This document shows positions 7,491 to 11,182 of a DNA stretch of 11,182 nucleotides, in pieces. The stretch comes from Myxococcales bacterium (GTDB lineage: Bacteria > Myxococcota > Polyangia > HGW-17 > SLPX01), in NCBI GenBank assembly GCA_007131745.1, contig SLPX01000022.1, forward strand, positions 1-11,182. The letters run 5' to 3'. A program made the position numbers and the translations under genes. The notes under the pieces were generated by a model that saw nothing but the letters and a program-made list of their open reading frames with translations, was not told the DNA's origin and ran no database searches. The first letter of the stretch is position 1. Every line of letters begins with the position of its first letter.

Positions 7491-9146
7491 ATGACAAAAA
7501 CATCCATTGACGCTGAGACCTTGGAAGAATCACCCGGCAGGAATAAATCCGAAAAACCGGGTTTCTACAGTGACGGCTTCTTCGGGTTGAGAGCCAGGCT
7601 GCTGTTCGGGTTGGCCTTGGTTGCACTGGCGCTTGTGGGTTCAGTGGGCTTTGTTGCTCTTTGGGCCGTCGAGAGATCTCTTCGTGTTGAACAGGATTTG
7701 CATGCCGCCCTCTTGGCCGATGGAGCTTCACATGTGCTGAGCGCCACATTGAAAGAAGGGGAATACAATCTTTTGGATTCTGCGCTTAGGGGTGCTGTCG
7801 AACGGTCTTTTTCCAACCTGAGTCTTCAAGGAGGTTTTGTGGAGCTTGCAGTCAAAGACTCAAGGGGAACGGTTTTGAGGTTCGGAGATATACGGGAGAC
7901 GCCCGGACCGGGTGATGACCCATTTTTCAGGTTGGTGGAGAGGGTGCCTGAGGTTCCGATGAAGAGAATGTCCCGAGATGATGGACATCCGAGGGGACCG
8001 GGTGTCGACTTTGTGTTCTACCGGAGAATTCGTGGCGGTCGAAACTGGGTGGTCATGCGGTTCGTGTTCAGCGCGGATGCGGCAGTTGAAACACTGATGA
8101 ATAGAGCCAGGACCGCGGTGTGGTTGCTGGCCGTAATAAACGGTGTGCTGTTGTTGTTGTTGGCAGGGGTGTTTTTGACTCGTTCAATCATAAACCCCAT
8201 CAGGCGACTTGAAAAAGCGGCCAGACGCGTAGCAGGGGGGGAACTGGATGTGGATGTGGTAGAGGGCGGCACCGGGGAAATCGGCCGCCTTGGGAAGGCG
8301 TTTAACGAGATGACCGCCAGGCTGCGCGAAAACAAGAAGACAATGGAGTCCCAGATAGTTCAGTTGAAAAGCAAGCAAGAGGAACTGGATGAATCCTGGA
8401 AACAGCTTATGAAAGCTGAGAAGTTTGCGTCAGTGGGCAGGCTTGCCGCAGGCGTGGCGCATGAAGTGGGTAATCCTCTTACCGCGGTCGTGGGATACGC
8501 GGATATGTTGCAGGACGACGCTTTGAGCGAAGAAGAAAGAAAGGAATTCTTGTCCCTGATGGAAAGGGAACTCAAGCGCGTGGATTCTACCATAAGGGGA
8601 TTGCTTGATTATTCGCGAAGGGACCGGAGCCCTATTCAACCGCGTAACCCGAAGGAGCTGATTTGTCGGGCCGCCAGGCTTGTGGCCCACCAAAAAAGAT
8701 TCAAGGGATTGGATATACGGATTCAATTGCCCCATAATTTGCCCGACGTCATGGTGTCTGAGAGCGCTTTGGAGGGGGTGATGGTGAACCTTTTTCTGAA
8801 CGCGGCGGACGCCATAGGGGGAAAAGGCCAAATAACTGTGGAAGGGAGGGTTGTGGTAGAAAGAGGTCCTGAGTCTGGTGAAGATAGGGGATCCAGTGAA
8901 GGCGATGATAAAGCCGGCCAGGTGGAGATTCTGGTTTCAGATACGGGGACGGGGGTTTCGGAAGACATTCGGGGGAAGATATTTGATCCTTTCTTTACGA
9001 CGAAGGATGTGGGAGAAGGCACGGGCCTTGGATTGGCGATCAGTGGTTCTTTGATGGAAACAATGGGAGGATCGCTGGAACTTGCAAGTGCCGGGGGAGA
9101 TGAAGGAAAGGGCGCTTCGTTCAGGATTTTGTTGAAAAAGGCTTGA
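7491..9146 (+). CDS. Membrane-bound sensor histidine kinase (HExGNP type)
   Basis: Senses a signal, autophosphorylates on histidine and passes phosphate to a response regulator. Of 551 residues, about 35 are cytoplasmic. TM1 is at 37-59, a periplasmic sensor region of about 145 residues follows, and TM2 is at 208-229. Then come HAMP (230-280), a charged coiled coil (278-308) and the dimerisation/H-box FASVGRLAAGVAHEVGNPL (312-330) with His324. The ATPase domain shows NLFLNAADAI (433-442), DTGTGV (484-489), FDPFFTT (498-504) and GTGLGL (510-515). The His-Glu-x-x-Asn-Pro H-box is typical of kinases that pair with NtrC-type regulators. About 20 extra, mostly acidic residues (456-477) sit before the DTGTGV strand. 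A TAA stop lies in frame just before ATG 7491, fixing the start; the ribosome site is weak. No response regulator is adjacent in the window, so its partner and signal are unknown. Confidence 0.95.
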   Translation: MTKTSIDAETLEESPGRNKSEKPGFYSDGFFGLRARLLFGLALVALALVGSVGFVALWAVERSLRVEQDLHAALLADGASHVLSATLKEGEYNLLDSALRGAVERSFSNLSLQGGFVELAVKDSRGTVLRFGDIRETPGPGDDPFFRLVERVPEVPMKRMSRDDGHPRGPGVDFVFYRRIRGGRNWVVMRFVFSADAAVETLMNRARTAVWLLAVINGVLLLLLAGVFLTRSIINPIRRLEKAARRVAGGELDVDVVEGGTGEIGRLGKAFNEMTARLRENKKTMESQIVQLKSKQEELDESWKQLMKAEKFASVGRLAAGVAHEVGNPLTAVVGYADMLQDDALSEEERKEFLSLMERELKRVDSTIRGLLDYSRRDRSPIQPRNPKELICRAARLVAHQKRFKGLDIRIQLPHNLPDVMVSESALEGVMVNLFLNAADAIGGKGQITVEGRVVVERGPESGEDRGSSEGDDKAGQVEILVSDTGTGVSEDIRGKIFDPFFTTKDVGEGTGLGLAISGSLMETMGGSLELASAGGDEGKGASFRILLKKA

Positions 9147-9161
9147 TTGCGAAAAACGGGT

Positions 9162-10859
9162 TCAGGTTTCAATGACCAGCGGTATCACGACCGGTGCCCG
9201 GTTCATCTCTTTTCTAAGAAAATGCCTGATGCTTATGCGTATGGTTTCGGTCACCTCGGCCGAATCACTTCTTACATTCGGCGGAAGGCGGCGGATATCC
9301 TGTTCAACAGCTTGCCGCACCGCTTCAAGAAGGGTTTCACGGTTGCATTCGGTGATAAAACCTCTGCTGATAAGTTCAAGGGGGCGCGCCAATTCCTTTT
9401 TTTCAATGTCCAGTAGGGCAACGGCCACGACCATGCCCATGTGAGCGAGCGCTCTTCGAGCCCTCAAAACAGGGATTTCAACATCCCCGACGGAATTGCC
9501 GTCCACGAGGACCTGGCCGACGGGAACGCTGCCTTCGACCCGGATGGTTGAATTTTCCAGGATGATGACTGAGCCGTTATCCGGGATTATCACGCGATCG
9601 GTTCCCCACCTTCTTGCAATTTCGGCGTGTTCCATTTGCATCCTGAACCGTCCGTGAATCGGCAGAACATTGCGTGGTTTCAGGAGTTGGAGCATCTTGG
9701 AGATGTCCTCTCTTTGAGCGTGTCCCGAAACATGGATCTTGTTTCCGAACCGGTTGTCTGAAACCACGGCGCCAAGCCTGTACAGTCTGTCTACAAGTCG
9801 ATCTACCTGACGTTCTCTTCCGGGAAGAACCCTGGCCGAGAGAATAACCGTGTCTCCGGGTTCCAAGCCGAGGCAGCCGTGGTTTTGCACGGCAAGTCTC
9901 GAAAGTGCGGATCGGGGTTCTCCTTGTGAACCCGTAAGAAGCACCGTCGAGTTTCTGCGCTGAACTCTCATTGTTTTATGTGTGGGAACAACCAGGTGGT
10001 CAGGGATTTTCAGAATGCCGAGATTCTTGGCAAGTCGGACGACGTTTTGCAGACTTCGCCCGTCAAACGAGATTTTTCGATTGAACCTGCTGCAAAGATT
10101 GCAGATGGTTTGTATGCGCGGCACGTGTGATGAGAACAGGGACACGAATATTCTTCCCGGGGATGTGGCGAAGATTTGCCTCAAAGAATCTGCAAGGTCG
10201 TCTTCGGTTTCCGCACTGCCGGGAAGAAGCGCATTGGTGGAATCTCCAAGTAGAAGCTCGACTCCGCTATCGCCTAATTCCGCAAGTCGTTTCTTGTCGG
10301 TAGATGTGTCGGCCCCGATGTTCGTGGCATCCATCTTGTAGTCGCCGGTTACGACAACTCTGCCGGCCGCCGTTTCCAAAGCATAGGCTGTACATCCAGG
10401 AATGGAATGTGCAACTGTTATCGGTTCCACAGTGAAAGTGCTGCCGAGTTTCAGCCGATTCCCCGGCTGAATCGTTCGCTCTTCCGCTTCCACCGGAACC
10501 ATGTGTTCTTCCAGGCGGTGGCGGAGCATTCCGAGGGTGAACACCGTACCGTACACGGGGGCAGGAGCTGTTTCCAGAGCATAGGGCAGGGCGCCTATGT
10601 GATCGTCGTGTCCGTGAGTCAGTAGATAACCCCGAATCTTGTCCCTGTTGAGCGCCAGGTAGGTCAGGTCGGGAAATATGACGTCCACCCCGGGCATGTC
10701 ATGCTCGGGAAACATCAATCCGCAATCTACGACAACAAGATCTTCTTCGGTTTCAAAACAGGTGCAATGAAGACCGAACTCTCCGCACCCTCCCAGTGGA
10801 ATCACCCTGAGGAAACCAGCCTGTGAGGCGGATTCCGAATCTTTTTTTTTCAGGGTCAT
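9162..10859 (-). CDS. rnj: Ribonuclease J (metallo-beta-lactamase/beta-CASP RNase)
   Basis: Cytoplasmic zinc-dependent RNase with endonuclease and 5'-to-3' exonuclease activity, used in mRNA decay and rRNA maturation. The 565 residues match the usual length. Metal-site motifs: HGHDDH (82-87), His151 in HSIPG, Asp173 in TGDYKMD, and His402 in PIHGRFRM. The beta-CASP part shows GDSTNA (205-210), TGSQGEP (309-315) and HVSGHA (376-381). The C-terminal domain ends in the family-like FLRKEMNRAPVVIPLVIET. Two usual motifs vary: the stretch normally near PIPGNE reads VLPGRE (345-350), and the first glycine loop reads GGCGEFGLH (23-31). The core metal ligands are intact, so it is probably active. Codons 4-6 are a run of nine A. 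It converges on the histidine kinase gene with a 15-bp gap. Confidence 0.94.
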   Translation of the reverse strand: MTLKKKDSESASQAGFLRVIPLGGCGEFGLHCTCFETEEDLVVVDCGLMFPEHDMPGVDVIFPDLTYLALNRDKIRGYLLTHGHDDHIGALPYALETAPAPVYGTVFTLGMLRHRLEEHMVPVEAEERTIQPGNRLKLGSTFTVEPITVAHSIPGCTAYALETAAGRVVVTGDYKMDATNIGADTSTDKKRLAELGDSGVELLLGDSTNALLPGSAETEDDLADSLRQIFATSPGRIFVSLFSSHVPRIQTICNLCSRFNRKISFDGRSLQNVVRLAKNLGILKIPDHLVVPTHKTMRVQRRNSTVLLTGSQGEPRSALSRLAVQNHGCLGLEPGDTVILSARVLPGRERQVDRLVDRLYRLGAVVSDNRFGNKIHVSGHAQREDISKMLQLLKPRNVLPIHGRFRMQMEHAEIARRWGTDRVIIPDNGSVIILENSTIRVEGSVPVGQVLVDGNSVGDVEIPVLRARRALAHMGMVVAVALLDIEKKELARPLELISRGFITECNRETLLEAVRQAVEQDIRRLPPNVRSDSAEVTETIRISIRHFLRKEMNRAPVVIPLVIET

Positions 10860-10927
10860 GTTTTGTTCATATCCGTGTACAGAACACCATTTGGAGAAAT
10901 AGTTATTTCATCTCAAGGCTAAACGCT

Positions 10928-10953
10928 ACTATATGAACAGCGCTTGTTGTCAA
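10928..10953 (-). promoter_or_regulatory. Possible promoter of rnj
   Basis: On the minus strand TTGACA (10953-10948) is a perfect -35 box. TATAGT (10933-10928) is a good -10 box, but the spacer is 14 bases, shorter than the usual 16-18. The -10 end is 68 bases before the ATG. The -35 lies just outside the end of the repeat copy at 10969. It is plausible but the spacing weakens it. Confidence 0.35.
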
Positions 10954-10968
10954 CATCTATTGAGTGCA

Positions 10969-11075
10969 TCGTCCGAGTCCCTTCATCCTTCGTCCATTCC
11001 AACCCCTCCTGCACCCGGAAGCGCAACTCAGATGTCGGCTTATTGTCCATCTGCCTTTTTTTACCGCTCGCTCTA
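10969..11075 (-). repeat. Partial inverted copy of the MITE-like element, inner module
   Basis: Read on the minus strand, 11062-11008 is identical over 55 bases to 3933-3987. Weaker similarity, with small indels, continues to 10969 (left counterpart 4028). Its outer end, CCGCTCGCTCTA (11064-11075), is a decayed form of the terminal repeat. The hairpin and the other end of the element are missing on the rnj side, so this copy looks truncated. Confidence 0.8.
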
Positions 11076-11087
11076 ATGACGGCGAAT

Positions 11088-11131
11088 GATCGAGCGAGCC
11101 TGTTATTTGCGGCAGCGGACAAATCGCCGAG
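11088..11131 (-). repeat. Partial inverted copy of the MITE-like element, end module
   Basis: It begins with the exact 13-base terminal repeat GATCGAGCGAGCC. It matches the reverse complement of 4070-4113 at 40 of 44 positions by my count. Beyond 11131 the sequence departs from the 3918-4113 copy. It may be the end of another element that continues past the window. Confidence 0.75.
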
Positions 11132-11182
11132 TGTAACGATGGCGAGGCCGTGTTTTTGCAGGCTTCGGAAACGCCGGACGTC

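Larger units (their letters stand above)
10860..11182. other. Intergenic region upstream of rnj, mostly repeat-derived
   Basis: These 323 bases run to the window edge. From 10860 to 10968 they hold the rnj leader and a possible promoter. From 10969 they consist largely of two partial copies of the inverted-repeat element. The last 50 bases (11132-11182) match nothing else in the window, and I see no gene in them. Confidence 0.6.

Noticed and set aside
10919..11122. 67-codon minus-strand frame across the repeat, possible small gene
   Set aside because: The equivalent frame in the copy at 3933-4028 is broken by a two-base indel and a stop, so the repeat is not conserved as coding.

Overview
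This 11.2 kb window looks like chromosomal DNA of a Gram-negative bacterium of moderate GC content. It carries an outer-membrane FadL-type transporter, a lipoprotein with a type II signal peptide, and an RNase J, and it has no rRNA, tRNA, CRISPR or phage genes. An HExGNP-type histidine kinase together with RNase J and a FadL/VolA-like lipoprotein pair would fit Desulfobacterota, Myxococcota or relatives. That placement is inference from gene content; nothing in the window fixes the taxon.

Layout: (1) positions 1-1310, minus strand: an M16 zinc metallopeptidase that runs off the left edge. (2) 1311-1839: a long divergent intergenic region with palindromic TTGT/ACAA-type motifs. (3) 1840-3801, plus strand: acetyl-CoA synthetase, closed by a strong intrinsic terminator. 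(4) 3918-4113: a 196-bp element with perfect 13-bp terminal inverted repeats, resembling a MITE. (5) 7209-4207, minus strand: a probable two-gene operon, first a lipoprotein resembling the N-terminal half of VolA-type lipases, then a FadL-family porin with a long, strongly acidic C-terminal tail. (6) 7491-9146, plus strand: a membrane-bound sensor histidine kinase with no response regulator in view. (7) 10859-9162, minus strand: RNase J, converging on the kinase with only 15 bp between the stop codons. (8) 10969-11182: partial copies of the element in (4), in inverted orientation.

Functionally, the lipoprotein and FadL pair most likely serve uptake of a hydrophobic compound such as a fatty acid across the outer membrane. 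Acetyl-CoA synthetase activates acetate nearby but is a separate transcription unit. The kinase, the peptidase and RNase J are probably independent units. No clearly new multi-gene system is visible. The best leads are the VolA-like lipoprotein without a lipase domain, the acidic FadL tail, and the inverted-repeat elements bracketing the 4.1-11.0 kb block.
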